NCBI RefSeq assembly: GCF_900156745.1
Contig: NZ_LT707065.1
Location: forward strand, 4,588,001-4,652,000
Reading direction: 5' to 3'
DNA: 64,000 nucleotides
Origin: Achromobacter sp. MFA1 R4
Lineage (GTDB): Bacteria; Pseudomonadota; Gammaproteobacteria; Burkholderiales; Burkholderiaceae_B
Part shown: piece after piece, positions 8,416 through 17,711 of the stretch
Layout: each line of letters begins with the position of its first letter
How positions within the stretch are numbered: position 1 is the stretch's first letter
Made by a program: the position numbers and the translations under genes
The notes under the pieces: generated by a model
Told to the model about the DNA's origin: nothing
The model's input: only the letters and a program-made list of their open reading frames with translations
Databases searched by the model: none

Positions 8416-8946
8416 TCAGGCCTGCGGTTTGCGGGCGCGCAGCAATTCGTCCAGCACCAGCAGCACCGCGCCGCAGGTGATGCCGACGTCCGCCAGGTTG
8501 AAGGCGGGAAACTGCCAGTCTTTCCAGTAGAACAGCAGAAAGTCCACCACGTGGCCATACACCACGCGGTCGATGACGTTGCCGATGGCGCCGCCCAGGA
8601 TCAGCGTCAGCGCCAGGCTGAAGCGCGGCTGTCCGTGCGTGCGGCGCAGCATCCAGACGATGACGACCGCCGCCACGCTGCCCAGCCCGGTGAACAGCCA
8701 GCGCTGCCAGCCTTCTTCGGACGCCAGGAAGCTGAACGCAGCCCCGCGGTTGAACACCAGCGTGAAGTCGAAGAAGGGCAGGACGTTGACGCGTTCGCCG
8801 TACTGGAATGCCGTGTTGAAGTAGACCTTGGTCAACTGGTCCAGCACGATGATCAGCAAGGCCAGCGCCAGCCAGCCGCCCACGCGCGCCGGCGCGGGCC
8901 GGGCGGGGGCGGCGCCCGTCACCCCGTGTTCGGAGGGGCGGGCCAT
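8416..8946 (-). CDS. lspA: lipoprotein signal peptidase (signal peptidase II)
   Basis: 176 aa. LspA is an inner-membrane aspartyl protease that removes the signal peptide from diacylglyceryl-modified prolipoproteins. Four hydrophobic helices are visible. The two catalytic aspartates are D126 ([10 protein letters not shown]) and D153 (FNLADVG), with the NRGAAFSF motif around 66-73. The ATG at 8946 lies two bases after the ileS stop. A TTG two codons upstream would overlap that stop and cannot be excluded. A 20-residue Pro/Ala-rich leader precedes the first helix. Confidence 0.96.
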   Translation of the reverse strand: MARPSEHGVTGAAPARPAPARVGGWLALALLIIVLDQLTKVYFNTAFQYGERVNVLPFFDFTLVFNRGAAFSFLASEEGWQRWLFTGLGSVAAVVIVWMLRRTHGQPRFSLALTLILGGAIGNVIDRVVYGHVVDFLLFYWKDWQFPAFNLADVGITCGAVLLVLDELLRARKPQA

Positions 8947-8948
8947 GT

Positions 8949-11810
8949 TCAAGCCTTGTCGCGGGCTTCGCCCGAGCCGAACAGGTTGGACTCGCAGCGG
9001 CCGCAGATCTCGGGATGATCCGCGTCCTGGCCCACGTCAAGGCGCCAGTGCCAGCAGCGTTCGCACTTCTTGTGGGCCGACGGCGTGACCTCGATGCGGG
9101 TCTCGCCTTCGCTCGCGTGCACGGTAGCGCGCGAGACGATCAGCACGAAGCGCAGGTCGTCGCCCAGGCTGGCCAGCAACAGCTGGTCTTCGCCATTTGC
9201 GTACAGGTCCACTTCGGCCTGCAGCGACGAACCGATGTCACCGGCCGTGCGCACTTCCTCCAGCTTGCGCTGGACGTCGGCGCGGATGGCGCGCAGGCGC
9301 GTCCACTTGGCCGAAAGGGCTTCGGCGTCGGCAAACGGCGGCAGCGCGTGGTAGACCTCGGTGAAGATCGTCGTGCGGGCCGCGTCGGCCTGATTCTTGA
9401 GCGCGGAAGCCACCAGTTCCTTCCAGGCTTCTTCGGCCGTGAACGACAGGATGGGGGCCATCAGCTTGAGCAGCGTCTGCGTGATGTCCAGCAGGGCCGT
9501 CTGCGCCGAGCGGCGGGCGCGGCTGTCGGGGGCCGACGTGTAGAGGCGGTCCTTCAGGATGTCCAGGTAGAACGCGCCCAGGTCTTCCGAGCAGAACGTC
9601 TGCAGGCGCGAGACGGCCGGATGGAAGTCGTAGCGTTCGTAGAAGGCTTGCACTTCGGACTGCATCTGCGCGGTCATGGCGAGCGCATAGCGGTCGATTT
9701 CGAAGAGCTCGCCGTAGGGCACGGCCTGCGACACCGCGTCGAAATCAGCCAGGTTGGCCAAGAGGAAGCGCAGCGTGTTGCGGATGCGGCGATAGCCTTC
9801 CACCACGCGCTTGAGGATCTCGTCCGAGATGGACAGCTCGCCCGAGTAATCGGTGGACGCCACCCACAGGCGCAGGATTTCCGCGCCCAGCGAGTCGGAC
9901 ACCTTTTGCGGGGCGATCACGTTGCCCACCGACTTGCTCATCTTGCGGCCCTGGCCGTCCACCACGAAGCCGTGCGTCAGCAGGGCCTTGTAGGGCGGCT
10001 GGCCATACAGCATGCAGCCGGTCAGCAGCGACGAATGGAACCAGCCGCGATGCTGGTCCGAGCCTTCCAGGTACAGGTCGGCGGGCCAGCCCAGCTCGGC
10101 GCCGTGCGAACCGGCGAATTCGCCGTCCTTGCCGCCCAGCACCGTGGCGTGCGTGCTGCCCGAATCGAACCACACGTCCAGCGTGTCGCGGTTCTTTTCG
10201 TACATGTCGGCCTCGTCGCCCAGCAGCTCGCGCGGGTCCAGGCCTTGCCAGGCCTCGATGCCGCCTTGCTCGACGCGCTGCGCCACCTGCTCCAGCAGCT
10301 CGGCGGTGCGCGGGTGCAGTTCGCCGGTTTCCTTGTGCACGAAGAAGGCCATCGGCACGCCCCACTGGCGCTGGCGCGACAGGGTCCAGTCCGGACGGTT
10401 GGCGATCATGGCGTGCAGGCGCGCGCGGCCCCAGGCGGGGTAGAACGCCGTGGCGTCGATGCCGGCCAGCGCCGATTCGCGCAGCGTGGGGCCGCCATCC
10501 TTGGGGGCCACGTCCATGCCCGCGAACCATTGGCTGGTGGCGCGGTAGATGATCGGCGTCTTGTGGCGCCAGCAGTGCATGTAGCTGTGCTTGTGCTTTT
10601 CGACGTGCATCAGCGCGCCGGCTTCCTTCAGGGCCTCGACGATCTTGGGGTTCGCCTCCCAGATCGACAGGCCGCCGAACAGCGCCAGGCTGTCCACGTA
10701 CTTGCCGTCGCCCATCACCGGGCTGATGAAGTCGGTGTCCTTCATGCCGTGCGCTTTGCACGACACGAAGTCCTCGATACCGTAGGCGGGCGCCGAGTGC
10801 ACCACGCCGGTGCCGGAGTCGGCCGTCACGTAGTCGCCCAGGTAGACGGGCGCCTTGCGATCGTAGGCCGCATTGAACTGCGCCAGCGGATGGCGGAATT
10901 CGATGCCTGACAGCGCCTCGCCGGGCGCCGTGGCGATGACTTCGCCTTCCAGCTCCCAGGACTTCAGGCAGGCTTCGACGCGTTCCTTGGCGATCAGCAG
11001 CAGGGGACCGAACTTAGGCGCCGGCGACACGCGCACCAGGGCGTATTCGATTTCCGGATGCACGTTCAGCGCCTGGTTGGACGGGATGGTCCAGGGCGTG
11101 GTCGTCCAGATGACGATGGCGCCGTCGTCCACCGAGTCCAGGCCGAACGCGCCAGCCAGCTTGGCATGGTCGGCAAACGGGAAGGCGACGTCGACGGCCG
11201 GGTCCACGCGGTCCGCGTATTCCACTTCGGCCTCGGCCAGCGCCGAACCACAGTCAAAGCACCAGTTCACGGGCTTCAGGCCGCGGAACACGTAGCCCTT
11301 GTCCAGGATGCGTCCCAGCGCGCGGATTTCGTCGGCCTCGTTGCTGTAGTTCATCGTCATGTACGGACGATCCCATTCGCCCAGCACACCCAGACGCTTG
11401 AAGTCCTTGCGCTGGCGGTCGATCTGCTCGAGCGCGTAGGCGCGGGCCTTGGACTGCACTTCCGCCACCGGCAGGTGCTTGCCGTACTTCTTTTCGATCT
11501 GGATTTCGATGGGCATGCCGTGGCAGTCCCAGCCTGGCACGTAGTGCGCGTCATAGCCGGCCATGTTGCGGCTCTTGACGATGATGTCCTTCAGGATCTT
11601 GTTGACCGCGTGGCCGATGTGGATGTCGCCGTTCGCATAGGGCGGGCCGTCGTGCAGCACGAAGCGGGGCCGGCCGCGGCTGGCCGCACGGATCGCCTGG
11701 TAGACGTGGTTTTCCTCCCATTGCGAAATCCAGGCGGGCTCGCGCTTGGCGAGGTCGCCCCGCATGGGGAAGGGGGTATCGGGCAGGTTGAGGGTCTTTT
11801 TATAGTCCAT
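8949..11810 (-). CDS. ileS: isoleucyl-tRNA synthetase
   Basis: 953 aa, class I synthetase charging tRNA-Ile. The ATG at 11810 ([10 protein letters not shown]) is the family start; an upstream TTG is rejected. HIGH occurs at 64-67 ([10 protein letters not shown]) and KMSKS at about 623-627. The editing (CP1) domain lies between them, and the C-terminus carries a four-Cys zinc ribbon (CERCWHWR ... CGRCE). The start lies inside the end of ribF (11-base overlap) and the stop abuts lspA, so ribF-ileS-lspA should be one translationally linked operon, as in many proteobacteria. Confidence 0.98.
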   Translation of the reverse strand: MDYKKTLNLPDTPFPMRGDLAKREPAWISQWEENHVYQAIRAASRGRPRFVLHDGPPYANGDIHIGHAVNKILKDIIVKSRNMAGYDAHYVPGWDCHGMPIEIQIEKKYGKHLPVAEVQSKARAYALEQIDRQRKDFKRLGVLGEWDRPYMTMNYSNEADEIRALGRILDKGYVFRGLKPVNWCFDCGSALAEAEVEYADRVDPAVDVAFPFADHAKLAGAFGLDSVDDGAIVIWTTTPWTIPSNQALNVHPEIEYALVRVSPAPKFGPLLLIAKERVEACLKSWELEGEVIATAPGEALSGIEFRHPLAQFNAAYDRKAPVYLGDYVTADSGTGVVHSAPAYGIEDFVSCKAHGMKDTDFISPVMGDGKYVDSLALFGGLSIWEANPKIVEALKEAGALMHVEKHKHSYMHCWRHKTPIIYRATSQWFAGMDVAPKDGGPTLRESALAGIDATAFYPAWGRARLHAMIANRPDWTLSRQRQWGVPMAFFVHKETGELHPRTAELLEQVAQRVEQGGIEAWQGLDPRELLGDEADMYEKNRDTLDVWFDSGSTHATVLGGKDGEFAGSHGAELGWPADLYLEGSDQHRGWFHSSLLTGCMLYGQPPYKALLTHGFVVDGQGRKMSKSVGNVIAPQKVSDSLGAEILRLWVASTDYSGELSISDEILKRVVEGYRRIRNTLRFLLANLADFDAVSQAVPYGELFEIDRYALAMTAQMQSEVQAFYERYDFHPAVSRLQTFCSEDLGAFYLDILKDRLYTSAPDSRARRSAQTALLDITQTLLKLMAPILSFTAEEAWKELVASALKNQADAARTTIFTEVYHALPPFADAEALSAKWTRLRAIRADVQRKLEEVRTAGDIGSSLQAEVDLYANGEDQLLLASLGDDLRFVLIVSRATVHASEGETRIEVTPSAHKKCERCWHWRLDVGQDADHPEICGRCESNLFGSGEARDKA

Positions 11811-12765
11811 GAACGGCAAAATAGGCGCGCGCGTTTCGCGCGTCTTCGGCGATGGCGGCAGTCAGGGAAGGGAGGTCAGGAAATTTTTCTTCGTCCCGCA
11901 ACTTTTGCAGGAATTCGACGCGTACGAGTTTACCGTATGCATTGAGGGTCTCGCCGAGCAAGTGCGTCTCGAGCAGCACGCGGCCGCGGTCCTCGACCGT
12001 CGGGCGCACACCCAGGCTTGCCACGGCGGGCAATGGCCGGTCGGCCAGGCCGTGGACCTGCACCACGTAGATGCCCGAGCGCGCCGCGCATCTTTCGGCC
12101 ACCCGCAGGTTCATGGTGGGATAGCCCAATGTGCGGCCCAGCTTCTGGCCGTGGATGACGTGGCCGCTGATATGGAAAGGGTGTCCCAGCAGATGGCGGG
12201 CGCGCTCCAGGTCGCCGACCGCCAGCGCGGTGCGCACCTCGGAACTGGAAATGCGATGGCCCTGCCGGTCCGTCACGTCCGCCAGCGTCTGCACCTCGAA
12301 GCCGTGCATCATGCCGGCTTCACGTAGCAGGTCGATATCGCCGCTGCGCTTGTGCCCGAAGCGGAAGTCCTCGCCGACCAGCAGCCACTTGGCCTGCAGG
12401 CCCTGCACCAGCAGCTGTTCGATGAAGGCGTTGGCGGACATCTCGGCCAGCCGCGCATTGAACCGCTCCACCACGACCTGCGTAATGCCGTAGCGCGCCA
12501 GGGCGGACAGCTTGTCGCGTAGGCCGGAAATGCGGGTGGGCGCCAGTTCGGGGCGCTGGTTCAGGGCAGCGAAATACTCCCGCGGGTGCGGTTCGAAGGT
12601 CATCACCGCAGGCGCCAGCCCCCGTTCGCGCGCGACCTGGCAGACGCGGGCGAGCATGGCCTGGTGTCCGCGATGGACGCCGTCGAAATTGCCGATTGTC
12701 AGCGCGCAAGGGGCGCGCCGGTCAGGCGGGGGAAGGGATCGGTAGATGCGCAGCGATGGTTTCAC
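11800..12765 (-). CDS. ribF: bifunctional riboflavin kinase / FAD synthetase
   Basis: 321 aa, starting with GTG at 12765. RibF converts riboflavin to FMN and then FAD. The N-terminal adenylyltransferase domain has [11 protein letters not shown] at 25-35 and [21 protein letters not shown] precedes the C-terminal flavokinase domain, which contains [12 protein letters not shown]. First gene of the run leading to ileS, and divergent from purN across a 116-base gap that must hold both promoters. Confidence 0.96.
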   Translation of the reverse strand: MKPSLRIYRSLPPPDRRAPCALTIGNFDGVHRGHQAMLARVCQVARERGLAPAVMTFEPHPREYFAALNQRPELAPTRISGLRDKLSALARYGITQVVVERFNARLAEMSANAFIEQLLVQGLQAKWLLVGEDFRFGHKRSGDIDLLREAGMMHGFEVQTLADVTDRQGHRISSSEVRTALAVGDLERARHLLGHPFHISGHVIHGQKLGRTLGYPTMNLRVAERCAARSGIYVVQVHGLADRPLPAVASLGVRPTVEDRGRVLLETHLLGETLNAYGKLVRVEFLQKLRDEEKFPDLPSLTAAIAEDARNARAYFAVHGL

Positions 12766-12881
12766 GAGCGAGAGTTTACAATTTTGGATTACGGGTTTGT
12801 TCCTATCCCGCCCGCGCCGGCCGTTCCGCGCGTCCGGCGAACCGCGGCGGACCCGTCCGAATTGCCTTGGAATTGTTCATC

Positions 12882-13547
12882 TTGCCGGAAATATCTTCTA
12901 CCAAGCGCCGTCTCGTCATCCTGATTTCGGGACGGGGCAGCAACATGCAGGCGCTGGCCCAGGCCTGTCGCGACGAGGGCTGGCCGGCGGAAATTGCCGC
13001 GGTCATCGCCAGCCGTCCCGACGCCGCCGGCCTCGATTGGGCCGCGGGGCAGGGCATCCCCACGGCAGCCCTGTATCACAAGGACTACGCCAGCCGCGAA
13101 GCCTTCGACGCCGCGCTCGCCGCTGAAGTCGACCGCTACGCGCCCGATTACGTCATCCTGGCCGGATTCATGCGGGTCCTGACGCCCGGGTTCGTCAATC
13201 ATTACGCCGGCCGGCTGGTCAACATCCATCCGTCGCTGCTGCCGGCATTTCCGGGCCTGCACACCCATGCGCAGGCCCTGGCGACCGGTGTGCGCGTCCA
13301 TGGCTGCACCGTGCATTTCGTCACGCCGGTCCTGGACCACGGTCCCATCATCGCCCAGGGCTGCGTGCCGGTGCTGGCGGGGGACACGCCGGAATCGCTG
13401 GCCGCGCGCGTGCTGGCTGTGGAACATAAGGCTTTTCCGGCAGCCGTGCGCTGGCTGGCCGAAGGCCGGGTTACCCTGACCAGCGACCATCGCGTGGACG
13501 TCAAGGGCGACCCAGCCCGCTTATTCTCCTGGTCGCCGGCCGCCTGA
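12882..13547 (+). CDS. purN: phosphoribosylglycinamide formyltransferase
   Basis: 221 aa with a TTG start at 12882, chosen because a GGAA site precedes it at good spacing and the protein then begins MPEISSTKRRLVILISGRGS. No ATG lies upstream in frame close to the homologous region. PurN transfers a formyl group from 10-formyl-THF to GAR in purine synthesis. Catalytic residues are Asn114 and His116 (VNIHPSLLP) and Asp152 (LDHGPII), each shifted by eight from the E. coli numbering. A second in-frame TTG at 12873 is possible. Confidence 0.93.
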   Translation: MPEISSTKRRLVILISGRGSNMQALAQACRDEGWPAEIAAVIASRPDAAGLDWAAGQGIPTAALYHKDYASREAFDAALAAEVDRYAPDYVILAGFMRVLTPGFVNHYAGRLVNIHPSLLPAFPGLHTHAQALATGVRVHGCTVHFVTPVLDHGPIIAQGCVPVLAGDTPESLAARVLAVEHKAFPAAVRWLAEGRVTLTSDHRVDVKGDPARLFSWSPAA

Positions 13548-13602
13548 TCGGCCCAGAATCGCATTTATCGGACGGAACACCTCCGTCCCACTGGAATACA
13601 CC

Positions 13603-15774
13603 ATGACTAAACCCCAATCCCCGCGTTCCCGCCCGGCCGGTTCCTTCGGAGCCGCCACGGAAGGGCGCGACGGCCGGTCCTTTTTCTCGCGCCCCAAGGG
13701 CGATGCCCGCAAACCGGTGTCGCGCGATCGGGCCGAGCCCGCGGACCGCGCCCGCGAAGAGCGCGGCCAGCGCGGCGACAGCCGCGGCAGCGAGCGCGGC
13801 TCGTACGCCCAAGACCGGCGCGAAGGCCAGGGCCGCCCGGATTCCCGCCCATCCTTTGGCGGCCAGCGCGGCGACAGCCGCGGTGGCGAGCGCGGTTCCT
13901 ACAGCCAGGATCGTCGCGAAGGCCAGGTCCGTCCGGATTCCCGCCCGTCTTTCGGCGGCCAGCGCGGCGACAGCCGGGGTGGCGAGCGCGGTTCCTACTC
14001 CCAGGATCGCCGCGAAGGCCAGGGTCGCTCGGATTCTCGTTTCTCCTTCGGCGGCCAGCGCGGCGACAGCCGTGGCGGCGATCGCGGTTCCTACAGCCAG
14101 GATCGCCGCGAAGGCCAGGGCCGCCCGGATTCCCGTTCATCCTTCGGCGGCTCTCGCGGCGACAGCCGTGGCGGCGAGCGCGGTTCCTACAGCCAGGATC
14201 GCCGAGAAGGCCAGGGCCGCCCGGACTCCCGCCCGTCCTTCGGCGGCCAGCGCGGCGACAGCCGCGGCACCGACCGCGGTTCCTACGGCCAGGATCGCCG
14301 CGAAGGCCACGACCGCCCGGATTCCCGCCAGGCCTTTGCCGGCCAGCGCGGCGAGCATCGTGGCGGCGACCGCGATCACGCGCCGCAAAAGCCCCAATTC
14401 AACCGTCCGCGCCTGTCCCACGCAGCCATCCGCATCGATCAGGTCCAGCGTGTCCTCGGAGAAATCCTGCAATGGACCTATCCGGCCGACGCGTCGCTGT
14501 CGCACTGGCTGCGCCAGCACCCGAACCTTGGCGCGCGCGACCGCTCCGAGGTTGCCGAGGCCGTCTACGACGTGCTGCGCCACCTGCGCCGCTACCGCCA
14601 GTATGCGGAAAGCGGCGTCGGCCCGGCTTCGCGCCGTCTGGCCATCCTGGGCTTGAATGCGACGCTGGGCGCCGAAGCCCTGCAAGAGGGCATGGACGGC
14701 GCCGAGGCCGAATGGCTCCAGCGTGTTGCGCGAATCGATGTGGCCACCTTGCCCCGCGCGGTGCGCGGCAGTATTCCCGACTGGCTGGATGAGCGCTTGA
14801 GCGCCATGGACAGCCCCGAGACGCTGGTCGAGGCGTTGAACCGCCAGGCCTCGCTGGACCTGCGCGTGAATCCGCTTAAGGCCGAGCGCGACGCCATGCT
14901 GGCCGAATTGCAGCAAAGCGCGGGCCGCTACGCGCCGACCGCCATGCCGTATTCCCCCTGGGGCATCCGCATGGAAGGCCGTCCCGCCATCAATCGCTGG
15001 CCCCAGTTCGAGAACGGCAGCATCGAGGTCCAGGACGAAGGCAGCCAGTTGCTGGCCCTGTTGGTCGCCCCGCGCCGCGGCGAGATGATCATTGATTTCT
15101 GCGCGGGCGCGGGCGGCAAGACGCTGCTCCTGGGGGCGTTGATGCGTTCGACGGGCCGGCTGTACGCCTTCGACGTGTCGGCGGCCCGTCTGGCGCGCGC
15201 CAAGCCGCGCTTTGCGCGCAGCGGTCTGTCGAACGTGGTGCCCGTCGTCATCGACAACGAGAACGATGCCCGCGTCAAGCGCCTGGCCGGCAAGGCCCAG
15301 CGTGTGCTGGTCGATGCGCCTTGCAGCGGCATCGGCACGCTGCGCCGCAATCCGGACCTGAAATGGCGCCAGCACCCCGAGGCGCTGGCCGAACTGGGCC
15401 AGTTGCAGGAGCGCATCCTGAATAGCGCGGCGCGCTGCGTCGCACCGGGCGGTCGCCTCGTCTACGCCACGTGCAGCCTGCTGGCCGAGGAAAACGAGGT
15501 GCAGGCCGAGCGTTTCCTGGCCAGCCACCCGGATTTCGAGCGCCTGGATGCGGCCGAAATCCTGGGCGCCCGTTGTGAGACCTTGAAACTGCAAGGTCCG
15601 TACGTGCAACTGCGCCCCGACCTGCACGGCACCGATGGCTTCTTTGCGGCCGTGTTCGAACGCCGGAAAAAGGCTGCCGCAGCAGACGACGGCGCCGCGG
15701 CCGAAGCTGAGCCCGAAACTGCCAGCACGGAAGCCGCCGCTGAAGACGAAAGCGGGGTCAAGGACCCGGCGTGA
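13603..15774 (+). CDS. RsmB/NOP family 16S rRNA m5C methyltransferase with RG-rich repeat extension
   Basis: 723 aa, against about 430 for RsmB. Residues 57-248 are six tandem copies of a 32-residue unit (consensus begins RGDSRGGERGSYSQDRREGQ), and a partial seventh follows. Residues from about 270 onward are a full SAM-dependent RNA cytosine-5 methyltransferase: an NusB-like N-terminal part, IIDFCAGAGGKT for SAM binding, and the two working cysteines in DAPCSGIGT and YATCSL. The C-terminus is an acidic Ala-rich tail. The catalytic half should methylate 16S rRNA. The repeat half resembles RGG-type RNA-binding disordered segments; that role is inferred. Lies 55 bases after purN on the same strand. 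Confidence 0.9.
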   Translation: MTKPQSPRSRPAGSFGAATEGRDGRSFFSRPKGDARKPVSRDRAEPADRAREERGQRGDSRGSERGSYAQDRREGQGRPDSRPSFGGQRGDSRGGERGSYSQDRREGQVRPDSRPSFGGQRGDSRGGERGSYSQDRREGQGRSDSRFSFGGQRGDSRGGDRGSYSQDRREGQGRPDSRSSFGGSRGDSRGGERGSYSQDRREGQGRPDSRPSFGGQRGDSRGTDRGSYGQDRREGHDRPDSRQAFAGQRGEHRGGDRDHAPQKPQFNRPRLSHAAIRIDQVQRVLGEILQWTYPADASLSHWLRQHPNLGARDRSEVAEAVYDVLRHLRRYRQYAESGVGPASRRLAILGLNATLGAEALQEGMDGAEAEWLQRVARIDVATLPRAVRGSIPDWLDERLSAMDSPETLVEALNRQASLDLRVNPLKAERDAMLAELQQSAGRYAPTAMPYSPWGIRMEGRPAINRWPQFENGSIEVQDEGSQLLALLVAPRRGEMIIDFCAGAGGKTLLLGALMRSTGRLYAFDVSAARLARAKPRFARSGLSNVVPVVIDNENDARVKRLAGKAQRVLVDAPCSGIGTLRRNPDLKWRQHPEALAELGQLQERILNSAARCVAPGGRLVYATCSLLAEENEVQAERFLASHPDFERLDAAEILGARCETLKLQGPYVQLRPDLHGTDGFFAAVFERRKKAAAADDGAAAEAEPETASTEAAAEDESGVKDPA
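13771..14346 (+). repeat. six in-frame tandem repeats of 96 bp
   Basis: Six near-identical 96-bp units code for the 32-residue repeats of the methyltransferase, with a degenerate partial copy after 14347. The unit is a multiple of three, so gain or loss of copies would change protein length without shifting frame. Confidence 0.93.
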
Positions 15775-16138
15775 CGCCCACGGTGGCGCTGTAACGGCGG
15801 GTTCCGATCGTCTTGTTCTGGTACTTCACTTCCCAGGACAGCGTATCGGAGCCCGGCTGGTCCGCCTGGTAGACCACCTGCGCCACCGGCACGGATTTGT
15901 ATGCGCAACGCCCGGAGTCGTTGGATTGCCCGCGCGTCTGCATGATGCTGGCCTTGCCCAGCGTCGGCATCCGGGTGATCGACACGCGCGGCGCCCGCAG
16001 CGCCAGACAGTCCGATCCGCGAATTTCATAGTAAGAGGCCAGGACCGCCACGTCCCCGGATTTCAGCGTTTGCGCCGAGGCGAGGACCGGCAATGCCAGG
16101 CCGAGCGCGGCCAGGGCGGTGAAAAAACAGTGACGCAT
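15758..16138 (-). CDS. small secreted protein, unknown function
   Basis: 126 aa from the ATG at 16138 (a second ATG at 16153 would add five residues). It begins with a clear signal peptide, MRHCFFTALAALGLALPVLA, cleaved after ASA. The mature 100 residues contain two Cys residues (SDCLALRAP, SGRCAYK) that could form a disulfide, and a Thr/Ser-rich beta-like C-terminus (LSWEVKYQNKTIGTRRYS). I recognise no family. Its end overlaps the end of the convergent methyltransferase gene by 17 bases. Confidence 0.75.
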   Translation of the reverse strand: MRHCFFTALAALGLALPVLASAQTLKSGDVAVLASYYEIRGSDCLALRAPRVSITRMPTLGKASIMQTRGQSNDSGRCAYKSVPVAQVVYQADQPGSDTLSWEVKYQNKTIGTRRYSATVGVTPGP

Positions 16139-16502
16139 TGTATTGACAGCCATCAGTGGGGCAAATGAGACAATTTGGCGGGCGAAAGGGGCCAGTGTGA
16201 CCCGGTATCGTGGCGTCTTCAAGACTGCCGCCCCGCCTGACAGGAACTTTAATCGCGCAATGTAGCCAAAATAGGGTGCCGATGCGAATGCCCGGGCGTT
16301 TCGGGCGGGGCGAAACCCCGTTTGCCTCGGCACTGGCCAAGGTTCCGGGCGCGCTTCCGGCGCGCAGAGTGCGGCTTTTTGCTCAAAACCGCGTCTTAGT
16401 CCTTGATTTCTCTCAATAACTATTTTGAAACTAGATTGTCATCAGACGGCTAAGGTAAGCTAAACTTTCAGCCACTTCTCAAGCGAGGCTCATAACAGCT
16501 AT
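16139..16502. other. intergenic region between secreted-protein gene and desaturase
   Basis: 364 bases between divergent genes, with no convincing coding sequence. It holds a GC-rich hairpin at 16349-16365 (GCGCGC-ttccg-GCGCGC) and then an AT-richer stretch from about 16400 to 16500, where the desaturase promoter must lie. TTGAAA near 16434 and TAAGGT about 20 bases on are a weak promoter guess. Confidence 0.5.
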
Positions 16503-17711
16503 ATGGATTACATCCTCTCCTTCATTGCCGGCGGCCTGACCCAAGCGACTTGGTGGCAGATCGTCGTTTTCACTTTGGTCGTGACCCACATCACGATTGT
16601 TGCGGTCACGGTATTCCTCCATCGCAGCCAAGCGCACCGCGGTCTGGACTTGCATCCGGCTGTCATGCACTTTTTCCGCTTCTGGCTCTGGATGACGACC
16701 GGCATGGTCACCAAGGAATGGGTGGCCATTCACCGCAAGCATCACGCCAAATGCGAAAAGGAAGGTGACCCGCACTCGCCCATGCTGTTCGGCATCTGGA
16801 AGGTCCTGTTCCGCGGCGCGGAACTGTACCGCGAAGAATCGAACAACAAGGAAACCATGGCCAAGTTCGGCCACGGCACGCCGGACGATTGGCTCGAGCG
16901 CAACGTCTACAGCAAGCACAGCCTGTGGGGCGTGCTGACCATGCTCGCGATCGACATCGCCCTGTTCGGCGCCATCGGCGTCACGGTGTGGGCAGTCCAG
17001 ATGGCATGGATCCCGTTCTGGGCGGCTGGCGTCGTCAACGGCATCGGCCACTACTGGGGCTACCGCAACTACAACAGCCCGGACACCAGCACCAACGTGT
17101 TTCCGTGGGGCATCGTGATCGGCGGCGAAGAACTGCACAACAATCACCACGCCCATGGCACGTCGGCCAAGTTCTCGGCCAAGTGGTACGAATTCGACAT
17201 CGGCTGGTGCTATATCAGCATCCTGAAGTTCTTCGGCCTGGCCAAGGTCAAGAAGGTCGCGCCCAAGCTCAAGCTGGACGACTCCCGCACGGGCATCGAC
17301 CTGCGCACGCTGCAAGGCGTCATCACCCACCGCTACGAGGTCATGGCCCGCTACGCGGACGTGATCAAGAGCGCTGCCCGCGAAGAACTGGCCAAGCTCA
17401 AGGCCTCGCGCCAGGAAGGCAACGCCGAATGTGGCTATACCAAGCTGCACCGTGTGCGCCGTGCCATCCACCGCAACGAAGAAATCCTGCAGCCCGAGCA
17501 ACTGGCCGCCGTGGACAAGGCCATCGCCCAGAACAAGTCGCTGTCGACGCTGGTGCAGATGCGCCGCGAACTCGGCCGCATCTGGGAAAGCTCCAGCGCC
17601 AGCAGCGAACAGCTTCTTCACGACCTGCAGGCCTGGTGCCAGCGCGCCCAGCAAAGCGGCATCGCTGGGCTTGAGCAGTTCGCTCAACATCTGCGCCGCT
17701 ACGCGGCATGA
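16503..17711 (+). CDS. membrane fatty acid desaturase (acyl-CoA delta-9 type)
   Basis: 402 aa. A di-iron membrane enzyme that inserts a cis double bond into acyl chains. All three histidine boxes are present: HRSQAH at 40-45, HRKHH at 77-81 and HNNHH at 212-216. Hydrophobic pairs lie around 18-38 and 142-178. The last 140 residues are soluble and Lys/Arg/Glu-rich, giving a size like Pseudomonas DesB rather than short desaturases. Membrane fluidity is its likely job. Its TGA overlaps the ATG of the helicase gene, an odd functional pairing. Confidence 0.93.
   Translation: MDYILSFIAGGLTQATWWQIVVFTLVVTHITIVAVTVFLHRSQAHRGLDLHPAVMHFFRFWLWMTTGMVTKEWVAIHRKHHAKCEKEGDPHSPMLFGIWKVLFRGAELYREESNNKETMAKFGHGTPDDWLERNVYSKHSLWGVLTMLAIDIALFGAIGVTVWAVQMAWIPFWAAGVVNGIGHYWGYRNYNSPDTSTNVFPWGIVIGGEELHNNHHAHGTSAKFSAKWYEFDIGWCYISILKFFGLAKVKKVAPKLKLDDSRTGIDLRTLQGVITHRYEVMARYADVIKSAAREELAKLKASRQEGNAECGYTKLHRVRRAIHRNEEILQPEQLAAVDKAIAQNKSLSTLVQMRRELGRIWESSSASSEQLLHDLQAWCQRAQQSGIAGLEQFAQHLRRYAA

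Noticed and set aside
6660..8480. 606-codon open frame on the plus strand across coaBC
   Set aside because: Overlaps the end of the Bug gene, its terminator and all of coaBC in antisense.
13771..14346. Regular repeats resembling a CRISPR array
   Set aside because: The repeats are contiguous 96-bp coding units with no unique spacers, in frame within a methyltransferase gene.
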